Source: Neoceratodus forsteri
Taxonomy: Eukaryota; Chordata; Ceratodontiformes; Ceratodontidae
DNA length: 64,000 nucleotides
Reading direction: 5' to 3'
Assembly: GCA_016271365.2 (NCBI GenBank)
Contig: JADMNL010000028.1
Span: 98,611,501 to 98,675,500, forward strand
This document shows positions 23,426 through 34,765 of the stretch, in pieces (the first letter of the stretch is position 1; every line of letters starts with the position of its first letter). The position numbers and the translations under genes were made by a program. The notes under the pieces are model-generated. The model did no database searches. It saw only the letters and a program-made list of their open reading frames with translations, and was not told the origin of the DNA.

Positions 23426-24228
23426 AAGGCTGCTTCAAACCTTGGGACCTCATGTAGCCTCTTAACAAGCCCTCCGGCTCCCTAGATAACTTACTGTTGC
23501 ACCTTGCATGGTGCTATAAACAACTTCCGAATGCTTGCATGAAAGCCACCTGGCCAAGTCAAAGCACAGACTGCAGTTAGATAACTTTACACTACATTAG
23601 CAACTCTTTGCCAGCCAGAAGAGACTGTTTTCTAAAACTGGCTTCTTAGACTGTTCAGTTTCATTGCAAATACATTGCCAATGCAGTGCTTGTAACAAAA
23701 TACCTTGCAAAACGGAAAGCAAAGTTCACTGAGCATGCACTTCAGACTAATTTTCTATAACACTCCACATTCTCTCTGGGAAGTAACACCACTGACCCAG
23801 CTGAGGTGTATGTGGTGTATTGATAAGACTTAGATGAGGTGTGCACCTCAGTACACATTGAGAAGTGCTCCTCATCTGCAATGCTGTCTGAGAGATGTGC
23901 CTGAGGTTCATCAGCAGTGCACATACAGTGTGATTTAGGTGTAGCCGATGTGTGACCATAAGTGCTAATTAGGTGAACTTCACTGAGGTGTAGTCAGCAG
24001 GTGTACACAGGGTCAGCCCCTGCCCCTTACCCCACATGGTCACAGTGCCCTGTGAGGTGATGCAGAGAGTTATGCCCCAGCCCACAGTGAATTTTACAAC
24101 AGCGTGCAATATTAAACATGATAAAATAGGCTCCCTACCCCATTGTAAATGGTCTAACGTGGTGCACCACTGAACACTGATGCAATGTGCTCAATGCAAC
24201 CACTTTGTGCCACTAAATTGCAAGTAAT
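23426..24228. other. No gene recognised
   Basis: About 800 bp. The word gaggtgt and variants recurs between 23800 and 24000, but not at a regular spacing. No element identified. Confidence 0.3.
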
Positions 24229-24319
24229 TATTGTACTATACTATACTATACTATACTATACTGTACTGTACTGTGCTGTGCTGTGCTGTACTGTGCTGTG
24301 CTGTACTGTACTATAGTAC
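24229..24319. repeat. Pentanucleotide microsatellite (ACTAT/ACTGT/GCTGT)n
   Basis: About 18 units of five bases, starting as tacta tacta, changing to tgtac and then gctgt variants, and returning to tactgtacta. The ordered change of variants suggests successive local expansions. Confidence 0.9.
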
Positions 24320-24844
24320 AGACTATTCCTCTAGCTAGGTCATTCAAATTCTTCAACCCAGTTAGCTTCTTGCATGGCCTTCATCTGGCTGATTGGTTCC
24401 CTAACTCTCACATCACCTGACCCTGATGTAGCCTTAACTCATTTTCTTGGAACATTTAACCCAGTCTGTGATATTTATGCGCCTTTCAAGCATTCCAGAA
24501 TTCTTGGCTGCCACCTTCCGTGGGTCATCTCATATCTTATTGACCTCTTCCACTTAATGGATGTTACTAAGGCTTCACACAATGTTACTGGGGTGCCAGT
24601 CAATAGAGGTGATTTCCCTGGAAATGTTTCCCTGGAACCACTGTACTAAAGTAATCTGACAGGCTATGGCTGCCTGTTTCCAAAATCAGTTCTTATTCAG
24701 TGGCTCGGATCCTTCTAGATTCTGGACAGCAGTATACTGCCTCCTTAATGCTTCCCCATCCTCTTTTAACCCTTGGTCGATCCCTGTCATTCTATATCTG
24801 CTAAGGCGTTGATATGTTTTTTATTGATGGTCCAAGGGTACTTA
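24320..24844. other. No gene recognised; possible decayed L2 leader
   Basis: About 525 bp between the microsatellite and a CORE-SINE. The plus frame at 24374-24649 is open but has no recognised motif. It might belong to the 5' side of the L2 copy beyond the SINE, which I cannot show. Confidence 0.3.
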
Positions 24845-25026
24845 TTTTTTTTTTAATTCTTTGGTAACTGGATAATTTCAGGGGTGACCTGGGAGCACTG
24901 GGGTGGTTAAGTGACTTGCTCAAAGTCACACAGTATGCAGACAGAGGCTGTGGGAATCAAACCCAGGTCTGCTGGATGTACCAAGCTCATTCACAGCTCA
25001 CTGTTCCAACATCTAGGCTATACTGC
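24845..25026 (-). mobile_element. CORE-SINE, copy 2
   Basis: On the minus strand it reads gcagtatagcctagatgttg (A-box region), then the B-box word gggtttgattccca (plus 24951-24965). The CORE segment tgtgtgactttgag and aagtcacttaacc follows, then the 3' tail with cccaggtcacccctga, gttaccaaag and a terminal A-rich run. The domain order of tRNA head, CORE and LINE-like tail is that of MIR-type elements, but the tail matches the local L2 family rather than the mammalian MIR tail. Confidence 0.88.
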
Positions 25027-25039
25027 TTATCTCTTCCTC

Positions 25040-26628
25040 CTCTGCCCCTACCCTGCCACTATCATCCCTAGCTCCTGGGGGTTTCAGACCCTCCCTTATC
25101 CTAGAGACAGATGTTCTCCAAGAACTATCCTCATGGAAAGTTTTCTCTAGTGGATGGTCTGATGGCCTTTCACCCAGACTCCAAGTCCTTGGGGCTCCTG
25201 CCTTGGCTACCCCCATTACTCATAGCTTTAATCAATGCCTGGCCACTGGCTCTTTCTCTTCTTGCTGGAAGCATGCTTTGGTTGTCCCACTCTACAAAGG
25301 AGGCTACACTGATGCCCCAACAAACTACTTCCCCTTATCTACCCCATTACCTCTACTACTACCTCTGTACTCTGAATCAGTGACCACAACCACTTGATTT
25401 GACTGTTCAATACAGGTAATCACCTACCGCTCCTTGCCAAACTAGCTTCCTCCAGTGTCTCTGTCTCCTCTTTACACTGGTTCAAATTGTACCTATCAGA
25501 CTATCATGCTTTCTGGCCCCCCATCAAGAATCAGATCTCTTACTCCAGACTTATTGATACATTCTCTAGATGACTCCCCTCTTGAATTTGTTACCTCCTT
25601 CAGGTATCTAGGAGTCACTCTCGACCCATCTCTTGACTTTAACCTCCACATTGCGGCTACACGTAAGACAGTTTACTCAAAACTTGGTCTTGCCTTTAAA
25701 ATTAGGTCCTCCCTCAATGATGCTGCCTGGCTTGCTATTGCACAAGGATTTCTCCTCTCTGCTCTAACATATTGCTCTCAGGTTTACCTTAAAGCTAGCA
25801 AAGGAGCACTCCAGAAATGGAGCACCTGCTATAACAGTATATGCAGATTTGCTCTCTCCGCTCACAGACTTACCCATCATTGCCTGCTCTACTCGAAACT
25901 AAATTGGCTCTCACCAGACTCGCTCAGACACTATTCTGCAGGCTGTGCAATTTATAATATGATCAGAACGGGGTCCCCTAAATACCTTGCCGAACCATTA
26001 ACTCAGCCCTCCCAAGCATACCTCCTCAGGGCATCTGCTCAAACCCAACTTGAAATTCCCAGATATCTCACACAAAAAGGAGAATGATCCTTCGCCATAT
26101 CTGCCCCCCGCTCCTGGAACTCCATTCCCTCCCACATCAAACTCTCCAAATCCCACAAGGGCTTTAAACTGGGTCTTTGGGCACACCTATTAGAATCCGA
26201 CTGCTGCTCTTGTGCTGTAACTTGAGCCTCTCTCCTAGCATTTTCTCCTCCCTATGGCACTTACTGATTTCCTGTTGGTCTCCAAATTCTGAAAGTTTCC
26301 CACATCCAGCAGAAATCCTATTGTTATAATGCTACTTCATTTAAGTTTTGTTTACTGTTTGTCGTTTCAATTTAGTCATTGATGTATCATCAGATGAAAA
26401 TAATTAATGTAATGTTATCTGTTTCTCTTTGTCATCACTGATAATGACTGTACCTGGCTGTATACTGTTCAAATGTTTGTTCTCACCTCATGCTGCGTCA
26501 TGAAATACTCTTTAATGTTGACTCTGGTCTCCCCTGTCTGTACTCTCCCGGGTCATGCCTGAATATAGGCAACATTGTTGTCTAGTGTACTTACCCGGTA
26601 AACAAAAACCAAATAAATAAATAGACAG
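25040..26628 (+). mobile_element. L2-clade LINE, copy B
   Basis: Plus-strand L2 relic missing its 5' half. The fingers appear in nucleotides 25130-25390, with SWKHALVVPLYKGG and a degraded NYRPLST block. The palm active site is lost or deleted between about 25390 and 25490. The thumb and C-terminal domain is one long frame at 25455-26087, with VTSFRYLGVTLDPSLDFN and SKLNWLSPDSLRHYS. A further C-terminal block lies downstream in another frame. The 3' UTR ends with ttacccggtaaacaaaaacc and aaataaataaata at about 26625. This tail is shared with copies C, D and F and with the CORE-SINE. Confidence 0.88.
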
Positions 26629-26639
26629 GTCCCCATCAT

Positions 26640-28270
26640 TTAAATTCTATCTCCCCCAGCTTCATGTCTTACTCTGGGTCCCTGAAGGGTAAGTCCTCCG
26701 CCCCCTCCTCTTCCCTGTTTTTATTAATGATCTCCCTGGCTCCTTAACTGTAAATCCCATATGTATGTTGACAATACCATCGTCTTCTTCTCTGGTCCAT
26801 CATTCTCTTCTATTGAGAAATCACTTCAGATCGACTTTGATAACATTCAAAAGTGGTTCCTCACCAATCAATTAGATACGAATAAAAAAAATCGTATCCA
26901 TGCTTGTTGGCTTGGCCTGTAGACTTAGATCAGCCCATTCTACTCTGAAGCTACACACCCTATCAGGTGACCCCACTGATTCTGAAGCCTCCTACAAATA
27001 CCTTGGCATGATCCTTGACCAACATCTCAAACTACTCCCTCCACATAAATTATATTGTGGGAAAGGGTTTCTCCAAACTGGGAGCCCTCTACAGGGTGCA
27101 AAATGGTCTCCTTCTTAGCACCAGGAAAACCGTAGTCATATACTTGATCTTCCCTCTCTTGGCTATGGGAACGTGGTATTCTCAGGAGCCTCTAATACTG
27201 CCATATCTAAACTTTCTCCCCTTTTTAATACCCTATGTAGATTTGTTTTGGCCTTCCCTACCAGTACCCACCATTACACTATGTACAAGGAGCTAAACTG
27301 GGCACCTCCCATGTTGAGGCACTCTTTTCATACAGCCCTACTTGGTGACAGATATTGATCAGGCAGATTACCGGAGTATCTCAGTGAGTTATTCGCCCCC
27401 TCCTCCAATTCATCCTATTCCTTAAGGTTGGAGGGCGGTAACAGATTCCACATTCCCCGGTGCAGACACAATGCGAGGCAGGCCTCTGTTAGATATAGAC
27501 TTGTCCACACATGGAATAGCCTGCCAACCTCACTCACATCCTCACCCAGTTTCCTGTCTGCAAAGGCCAAGCTCAAAGAGCACTTCAGTGTCCCTCTGAC
27601 TTGTCACAATTGCCTGAGAGGTGGCACGTAATATTGTTATTGGTTGTCCCTAGGGTGTTAACCAGGTCCTGGGTGTTACCCTAATTCTGCTCTAGATTGA
27701 AGTTTTAGTTATGGATCCTATCAAAGTGCCATCATTACATGTGATTTGTTGCCTGTCTGATCTCGATATATTTGGATTCCCCAGCCTGTGTCCTTGTTCT
27801 TCTGCTTCTTAGGGCAGTGTATTTTAGCCCCTCTGTATCACTCCTGGGCCTTTATTTATTTTATACAATTTAACTGTATATTGTGTAGGCTGCAAGATGT
27901 TCATGACGTGTAAATTGCGTGTTGTAGAGGTAGTGCTTAAATTCCACAACTCCCCAGGGTTTTCAGGGGCATATAGTCCCTCTTCCTGCCACGTTGATAC
28001 CCAGTCACCTATTAATCCAAACCCCATCTGCCTACACCATCCCTTCAGCCAGTATGCAATCCCCCTCTGTGCCTCTCCACAGCTGCTGTCTTCATTCCTT
28101 TGTATTCTATATTCAGCTCTGTACATTTATTTCACTCTTTATCTATTAAAATGCCTATATTTTTGTACTCTCGTGTTGACCCCCCCCCCCAGGTTGCAGT
28201 TGACAACAAGCTCTTTGTGGCTTTGCTTGCTTACCTGGTAAAATATGTTACAAACAAAATAAATAAAAAA
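26640..28270 (+). mobile_element. L2-clade LINE, copy C
   Basis: Second plus-strand L2, in direct tandem with copy B. The palm motif normally YADD is changed to YVDN at 26764-26775, so the active site is inactivated. The following DFDNIQKWFLTNQLD block fits L2. Two further frames (26900-27358) carry SYKYLGMILDQHLKL and the NWAPPML region. The terminal block VHTWNSLPTSLTSS lies near 27500. The 3' tail, cttacctggtaaaatatg then aaataaataaaaa, ends at about 28270. A minus-strand patch at 27824-28126 contains WLKGWCRQMGF, resembling the ORF1 esterase of CR1. It may be a small nested CR1 fragment. Confidence 0.82.
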
Positions 28271-28534
28271 AAAATTACTGGCCCCAGAAGTATAACAAAG
28301 CAAGAAAAAACTAACAAACACAAAGAAAGTACGAAGCAACTTAAATGCCAGTGCTCACTCCCTTGCTTAGGATTATTTCAGATATGATTCTCATGGAGTT
28401 GATTCCGAAATGTCATCTACGTGCTACATGTTTATGCCAGAGTTACGTAAGAACCCCCTACCCTGAGCAGAGCAAGGTGTGCTGTTACCTGGATGGAGGG
28501 CAGCTTTACCACAGGAATGTAAATAGTGAGGATT

Positions 28535-28564
28535 CTGGTGACGCGGCTTAAGCCGCTTCACCAG
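28535..28564. repeat. 30-bp near-perfect palindrome
   Basis: CTGGTGACGCGGCTTAA followed by its inverse complement, with one mismatched base pair across 15-bp half-sites. It lies in otherwise unassigned sequence between L2 copy C and the next SINE-like repeat. It may be the core of a small foldback element. Confidence 0.7.
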
Positions 28565-28729
28565 CGCTATGCATTTCTGCACTTGTGATGTAAATAGAAG
28601 AATGACCTACGAGAAGATGGTAGGCTAAGCAATGTATTTCATTTTACAAGTGAACTGCTTTCCACGTCTGCACTGCAAGGTTTTGCTGCTGCCGAGCGGT
28701 ACTGTTTCAAACAAAAAGATAGTTCTTGT

Positions 28730-29125
28730 GACTGACCGATGGCCCAATGGAAGTGCTTTACACTTTCATGCTGATGACCTGAGTTCGAGAGCCAACTCAG
28801 GAGTTGTCGCTCAGGTGACAAGGCTGGAAGAACATGCTGCCGATGGCAGTGTGTCCCACCAGGGGATTGGGAGGTGGCATCCCTGAAGCCACAGCATTTC
28901 CTGCTGGTAGGTTGAGGAGCTTGCCCTCCTGGCAGCAGCATGCACTTGAGGCAAGTCCCCCTTGATGCTGCACCTGTCACCTGGGGACAGGGACATCAGA
29001 AAGCAGGAGAAAAAACACCCGACCATAGCTGGATGAAGATCTTCCCCTTGCAGACCCTGCACCACTGACCACGGCACCCATGTCCACCAGATCCTCATCC
29101 CCAGAGGACTCCTGGAGGGGTTCTA
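28730..29125 (+). repeat. Second tRNA-like SINE family, copy a
   Basis: It begins ccgatggcccaatggaagtg, an A-box-like head, and about 40 bp later has cctgagttcgagagcc, a B-box-like word. The body runs to about 29125 and contains the words ggagaaaaaacacc and actgaccacggcaccc. The same words recur in copy b at 29.9-30.3 kb, showing that the two are copies of one repeat. No terminal A-run is clear. Confidence 0.55.
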
Positions 29126-29875
29126 TAATGTAGCCTTGAAAGCCCCAACATGGGGGGGGGAGCAAACCATGGGGGACAGAGGTGGGGTAAGTATCTAGAG
29201 AAGGTGGGTGACTGATGGTGTAGAATAGAAGGGAGCCAGTCGGATAAGATGCATAAATACCTGAATAAGAAAAAGACAGTTCTCTACCCAGATTATTCTT
29301 TTCAAATACTGTGGTGCCACTGCCTGTTCTTGGCACACCTGCAAGATATACAAGAGACCAGGGTGCAATTCAATCTACTTGGTAAAGCGAAAGCGTGAGT
29401 AGCAAAAATGGAATTACACACTAGGGATGACCAGAATTCATAATCCAGAGGATGAACAAATCCAGAAGTAACAGCTCAACCCAATCCCTTTCACAAACTC
29501 TAAATTGCTTTTCTCACTGGGGTGCTACTGGTTATGGCATACATAAGTTAAAACAAAAGACCCAGTGCGCATCCTCCTCCCCAAAAAAATTGGCAAGTCA
29601 ATAAATTGTTACAATATGCTTTCAGCCTCAAATGGCTGCTCACTTATTACATCCCAAAGGGGAGCAGGCGTCTCTTAGTTTTTCAAATCAGAGTTCTGGT
29701 GTGAAAGAAAGCTCAGCCACCAGTCGGCAAGGTGGGCTTCCCAATGACTGAGGCCCTATTCTAAATGCAGGTGCAAGAGTTGCCCCCTTTAAAAGATGGT
29801 GCTCTGCCTTATTGGCTTACTTTAAATAAGGTGCCGTCCCCGGCCAATCTACTGGTGATTTGTTATAATCCAGAG
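29126..29875. other. No gene recognised
   Basis: About 750 bp between two copies of the second SINE-like family. A run of nine guanines lies near 29150. No element recognised. Confidence 0.3.
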
Positions 29876-30300
29876 GTCGGCCTGCTGGTGCAGTGGTAGC
29901 ACTACTGCTTGTGGTGCCGATGACCCAGGTTTGGGAACAAGCCCAAGTCACTGGAGGGCTGGCTGAGAGAGGTGAGCTGAGCATTCCAGAGGTCACTCTC
30001 CCCTTCAGGGAAAGAGGGTGCTCAGACTCCGCAGCAATGTCGACACCCAGGTGACCACAGCTGGTGGTGCAAGGGCATCTGTGCAGCTAGGAGAGAGGAC
30101 GCCAACGTGCTGTAATGTACAATGCACACACACATGCTCACATGTCAGGACCCTTCTCAGCATCCTATGAGGCTGGGAAGAAAAAAAGAAAAACACCAGC
30201 TGATGCAGGAGGATGTCCTCCTCCTCTCCCCTCAGGCCCCACACTGCTGACCACGGCGCTCTCTTTTCAAAGCACCAGCAGAGGCTTTGTCAGGAGTAGA
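29876..30300 (+). repeat. Second tRNA-like SINE family, copy b
   Basis: Its head, ggcctgctggtgcagtggta, resembles an A box, and gatgacccaggtttggg a B box. The body includes ggctggctgagagaggt, agaaaaaaagaaaaacacc and ctgaccacggcgct, of which the last two correspond to words in copy a. A third, minus-strand copy at 55.0-55.4 kb shares gctggtgacctgggttcagg. Confidence 0.55.
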
Positions 30301-30779
30301 GCCCACCTCCTGCCCTGCCCTGGGGGATAAGCCAGGATGTATTTAGGATTTGTCTTCTATTGAGAGGTACTATCAAGCAGTCCCTTATTTTACCAAAATA
30401 GCCATGTTGGCATCTTGCACTATGTTCCAAAAGGTCTCCATAAGATTTATAGTAGTCCAACAGAAATTAAAATTGTTATTAGGAACTAGGATTTAGGATT
30501 CTGATTCTGTGTTAGAATCAGAATCGGAACAGAATGGGGATTATTTCGAAATCTGAAATCCACAGTTGGATCAGATTTTGGGATTTCCTGTCACCTGTAC
30601 AACACACCATAGTTTCATTAAAGTCAATCAGTTAGCTGGTTACCTTAGGTCTTATTATGGCCAACAGTCTGAGAAGAACTCTGCAACAGCCTCGACGCTG
30701 TCAGACAAAGAACCTTCCAAGTTAGCAGAAGCTGCTGAAACTATGCATACTTTTAAGAATGAGTGAGATAAAGAATTCT
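30301..30779. other. No gene recognised
   Basis: About 480 bp. The plus frame at 30566-30766 is open for 66 codons but has no recognised domain. Nothing else seen. Confidence 0.3.
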
Positions 30780-30792
30780 CCAAGTTGTGAAA

Positions 30793-31039
30793 AAATGTTG
30801 TAGGTGCCGTATTGGTCCTTTTAAAAACAGATCCCAGAAACCAATGATTTGATACCTTTTATTGGACCAACATGGATGTTACAGAAAAGAACAAAGTGCT
30901 TTAGCTTTTGAACCAACCAGGTCCTTCTTCAGAAAGCTTCTGAAGAAGGACCTGGTTGGTTCGAAAGCTAAAGCACTTTATTCTTTTCTGTAACATCCAT
31001 GTTGGTCCAATAAAAGGTATCAAATCATTTGTTTCTGGA
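30793..31039. mobile_element. Penelope-like head-to-head palindromic insertion with 13-bp target duplication
   Basis: Two inverted arms of about 100 bp (30835-30935 and 30936-31039) meet at aagctt. The right arm contains cctggttggttcgaaagc and gttggtccaataaaaggtat, and the left arm is its near-perfect inverse. The whole insertion, including 42 bp of unpaired left sequence, is flanked by the identical 13-mer ccaagttgtgaaa (30780-30792 and 31040-31052). The ttggtccaataaaaggtat motif and the ctgaagaagg....cgaaa arrangement are typical of the ends of vertebrate Penelope-like elements. A 13-bp duplication fits target-primed insertion rather than a DNA transposon. CTGAAGA (30940-30946) and GAAA (30963-30966) match the conserved core of hammerhead ribozymes (CUGANGA and GAAA), with a possible GGACC/GGTTC stem between them. 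Confidence 0.8.
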
Positions 31040-31052
31040 CCAAGTTGTGAAA

Positions 31053-33339
31053 TTAATTTGTTGCATATGATATAGCAAACTGAAGAAATATGTTTTGTTT
31101 CTATTCCTTTTGATTCCTTAAATGATTGACAGTTGGCTATACCTATGTCAATTATCTAAATGAGCTGTTTCGTTTTGCTTTATGCTGATAGATAATGATA
31201 CAATTTTTATCTTTTTACTTTTCTTTTTCCTCCCCACATTTGTTTGTGATGCCCACTGAGCCATCCCTAGCCACCTCCCTGCCTGGGGACCAGGTAAGAA
31301 AGGCAGTGGTGCCCATATGCATACTGTTGGGGTATCCAGCAGTTTGTCAGTGGACATACCGGGGCCGTCGGGGGGAACGTATCCCTTTACACTGAGGGGG
31401 AAAGGCCAGGGAACCAGGGATGGCTATAAGATTTACCTGCAAACCCGGCATGGGTCCCCGCCAGATTCAGATAATTATTTGCACAAAACTGGACACATTG
31501 TATCACCTACTGAGGCATGTATCCTTTTACACTACACTAATTGTAACCCCCAGACCCCTGCCTTTTTTGCAAAACGACAGGTGGTATGCTGTTGAAGCTG
31601 ACAGCAGTACCTGGTGGGGACTGGGTTTGGGGAGGACTAGGTTACTCGGCACAGGGAGCCTAGGTTTGGCTACTCTGCACAGGGGCACCCAAGTAAATCC
31701 GAACACAGGAAGCAATAACTGTAATGTCCAATACCAGGAATGGGATTCTACAGTGTGGCTTTTATTCACATCCAAACTGAACAAACAAAGCATAGACAGA
31801 CCCCCACGGGGCTACATTCCTGGTAATGCAGATTAGAGATACAGAACACTTCTTTACTATTCCAGCCCTCAGGCTCTGAACCTACCAGGCACAGAGCCCA
31901 GACCTGCATGCAGCTTTGGGTACACAGCCCGACTTGTACACTACTTGGGTTTTTTCCCATGGCCCGACTCCCCCGCCGGCCACTTGATCCCCGGTCCATA
32001 TGGGAATGAACCAGTTTTCCTGTTGGTGGCTCCCCAAACCACCTTAGAGCCTTCGACTCCTAGAGGGAAATTTCCTTCCATCCCACATCTGGGTACTTCC
32101 CTCATCACTGGCCAAGTGCATGAGGCAAAGTAGAAATCCACAGAGCAAATCCGTAGCAGTGGACCTGGTTACTAAAGATGGGGGGTCTCCCCACCTCCAG
32201 CTCCCACAATCCGTACCCGGCCATTTCTCTGGAAACTAAACAACTCTTTTTTCCTTTTGAAAGCTTGGCAATGTAGATTACTGGGTAGACATATGTCACA
32301 TCTCCTCTACATGTCTTGACTTCCCCTATGTTCTGGACTTGAACATACTTTTACTTTTGGCTAAGCCTATTACTCTAGGCCTCCCACTACTTCAGTAGTC
32401 CAATCCCCACTTTAACACAGTTCAGGATGAAACATGGGCCCTTTAGAAAGAGCAGAAGTCACCCTTCGGTTGCAGGTACCCCACAGGCGAATCTTGAAAA
32501 TCTTCTTGTACCCCACACACTTGGGAAAAATAAGGCAGCTTCTTTCTCCAGCAGTAGCCAGGGGGTTGCCCCTGGAATAGCAGGCAAACCTTCCTGCCCC
32601 ATCCCCTGAGGGATGGGGCACAGAGACCCGAATCAGCGGTCTCCACCACTTAAAAAACTTACTGTGTCTCTCTTTAGGCGGAAACACACACCTTTCCCTA
32701 AATGTAGCCCTATTTCAGGGCTGAGGCTCCAAGACCCTGAGCACAGAGCTGCTGTGCTCCTCTCACAACAATCTCCAACTCCAACTGACTACAGACTGAC
32801 TGTTCAAACCTCCCAACATTCTACTCTAACTCCCTTCTGCAGATTCCATTGTGGCTCATGCAGCTGCGATAGTTCTATGGTGATGTCATACCTCAGTCTC
32901 AGCTGAGACTGAGAACAGAGTGAGACAGTGGCTGAGGGATTGGTGCCACACCAAAAATGATGGGTTAGTGACTAACTGCGGTAGGGTCTGGGGGGAATAG
33001 TGACTTGTACATGGGGACAGGGTACATTTGAGCAGGAAGGGGAAGGGAGTATTAAGGCAGGTATAGAGGGGTATGTATCTACTAAGGTTGATTTAAACTG
33101 GGGGTGGGGTGGCCAAAAGGCTGAGGTTGGTAGAAAGGTCCGGGCAGGGGAGCCTAATGAGCTCACCCCCCTAGATATAGGTAAAGGCGGAGGTGTAGTA
33201 ACCCTGGTGGGGTGGGCAGAGTGGTCTGAGTGTAATACAGAAGGCACCACCACCCAATAAGAATAAGGAGGAGAAAGAGTGTGGACTACCGGGAGGAGGG
33301 ACACAGGCCAAGGAGGAGAAGAGTGAGGAGAAGGAGGGG
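31053..33339. other. Unassigned region, possibly containing a minus-strand LTR
   Basis: About 2.3 kb. The minus strand has an AATAAA at plus 31761-31766, and 31.6-32.9 kb reads like a single insertion of CT-rich LTR type. I found neither TG...CA ends nor a duplication to prove it. A 22-bp perfect palindrome, CTCAGTCTCAG with its inverse, lies at 32892-32913. The part after 32.97 kb is G-rich and may be the degraded 5' side of the CR1 that follows. Confidence 0.3.
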
Positions 33340-34467
33340 TACGGGTGAAAGGTGGTCTGACTAAATGGATAGAGAACTGGTTACAGGGGAGAGTGCAGAT
33401 GGTGGTGGTGGTGGGGTAGATCTCGGCACCAACAGCAGTGACAAGCGGGGTGCCGCAGGGGTCAGTGCTGGGCCCGGTGCTGTTTGGGCTCTTTATCTCT
33501 GATATAGCACACGGACTGGGGAGCGGGGTTAGTCTGTTCGCACATTATACCAAATTGGGGGCAGTGGTGTTCGAAAAGGATGGATGGGAAAAACTGCAGG
33601 GGACCTAACCAAACTACAGAAATAGTCGGTGGAGTGGCAGCTAAGATTCAGTGCAAAGAAGTGTAAGGTGATGCACTTCAGGGCTAAGAACCAGAAGAGG
33701 GACTATTGGTTGGGGATCACAGAGGATGAAAAGGACCTAGGGGTGTTGGTAACTGGGAGCATGAACTACTCGGCCCAGTACAGGAAAGCAGCAGCGAAGG
33801 AAAACAGGATGCTGGGATGCATCGCAAGGGGTTCTCATCCAGACAAAGGGATGTGATCCTACCTCTCTACAGATCATTGGTCACACCACACCTGGAGTAC
33901 TGTGTGCAATACTGGAGGCCATACCTGAGGAAAGATATAAAGTTACTGGAGGGGGTGCAAAGGAGGGCAACAAAAATGTTAAAGGGGATGGAAGGAAAGG
34001 AATATGAAGTTAGGCTGATGGAGCTGAACATGTACACACAGGAGGAGAGCAGGGATGGGGGATATGATTGAAGCATTTAACTACCTGAGGGGGTTAATAA
34101 ACCTAGCACTGAGGGGGTGTTTAAACTAAAGAGTGGAAGAGAGATGAAGGGGCACAGACTAAGGTTGGAAGGGAGACGTTTCAAAAGGGAAATGAGGAGG
34201 CACTACTTCTCTGAGAGGGTGGTGTCTAGTTGGAATGCGCTGCCAGAAGGGATGGTAACATGTAGGAAAGTCAATAGCTTTAAGGAGGAGTGGGATAAAG
34301 CAAGAGAAAGAGTCGGGGGCAGGGGCTGGGAAAAGCAGGGGAGGAACTGAGAGGGAGGAGGTTGGGGCAGCTGCAGTCTAGGGTGCTAGCTGCACACTCG
34401 GGCAGACTTACATAGACCGAGTGGTGTGTTCTGCTGGCAGATTCATATGTTCATATGTTCGTATGTA
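33340..34467 (+). mobile_element. CR1-clade LINE, copy E (5'-truncated, diverged subfamily)
   Basis: Plus-strand CR1 starting in the reverse transcriptase. The nucleotides at 33440-33550 encode a [17 protein letters not shown] block and an active site changed from FADD to FAHY (33537-33548). The thumb follows in two frames, with FSAKKCKVMHF, DEKDLGVLVTG and VTPHLEYCVQYWRPYLRKD. The terminal WNALPEGMV block is at 34225-34260. The 3' UTR ends in the tail attcatatgttcatatgttc, a different octamer (TTCATATG) from the ACATAGAA tail of the other copies, so this is a separate CR1 subfamily. Confidence 0.88.
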
Positions 34468-34765
34468 AAATCACAGTGACACTGTTCATGAGTAGAGGTC
34501 CTAAAATGCCTATGTTGAAATTTTGGTGACAAATGTTCATAAAATGACTGTGTTACAAACGTGTGTTCAGTTTCCACGCACCCTTGTAACTTTGCAAATT
34601 TGTAGTATTTTCACTCCAGATTTTCAACATTGCCATTTATCCACACCTCCTTATGAACAGTACAGTTGTCATTTTTCACATCCCGCCCGAAATATGCGTC
34701 TACACATCTGGCGTAGAATACCATGGTTGCTGTGGGAAATCAATGTTCGGGACAGATTAAGAACA
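34468..34765 (+). repeat. ~300-bp tandem repeat, unit 1
   Basis: Begins aaatcacagtgacactgttc and contains cctatgttgaaattttggtg, ttttcactccagattttcaa and cacacctccttatgaa. A diverged second unit starts immediately after the L2 at 38028, and a third begins at about 38329. Both units have an open frame of similar sequence, which reflects their common origin rather than a gene. Confidence 0.8.

Noticed and set aside
24229..24319. Microsatellite as a CRISPR-like array
   Set aside because: Units are five bases with no spacers, and the window is vertebrate DNA.
25455..26087. 210-codon frame as a possible host gene
   Set aside because: Its motifs (YLGVTLDPSLDFN, KLNWLSPDSLR) are those of the L2 thumb and C-terminal domain, and it lies within an L2 copy with tail.
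31195..31836. Overlapping open frames at 31.2-31.8 kb as a gene
   Set aside because: The frames overlap on both strands, show no domain and lie in sequence that looks like an LTR or other non-coding insertion.
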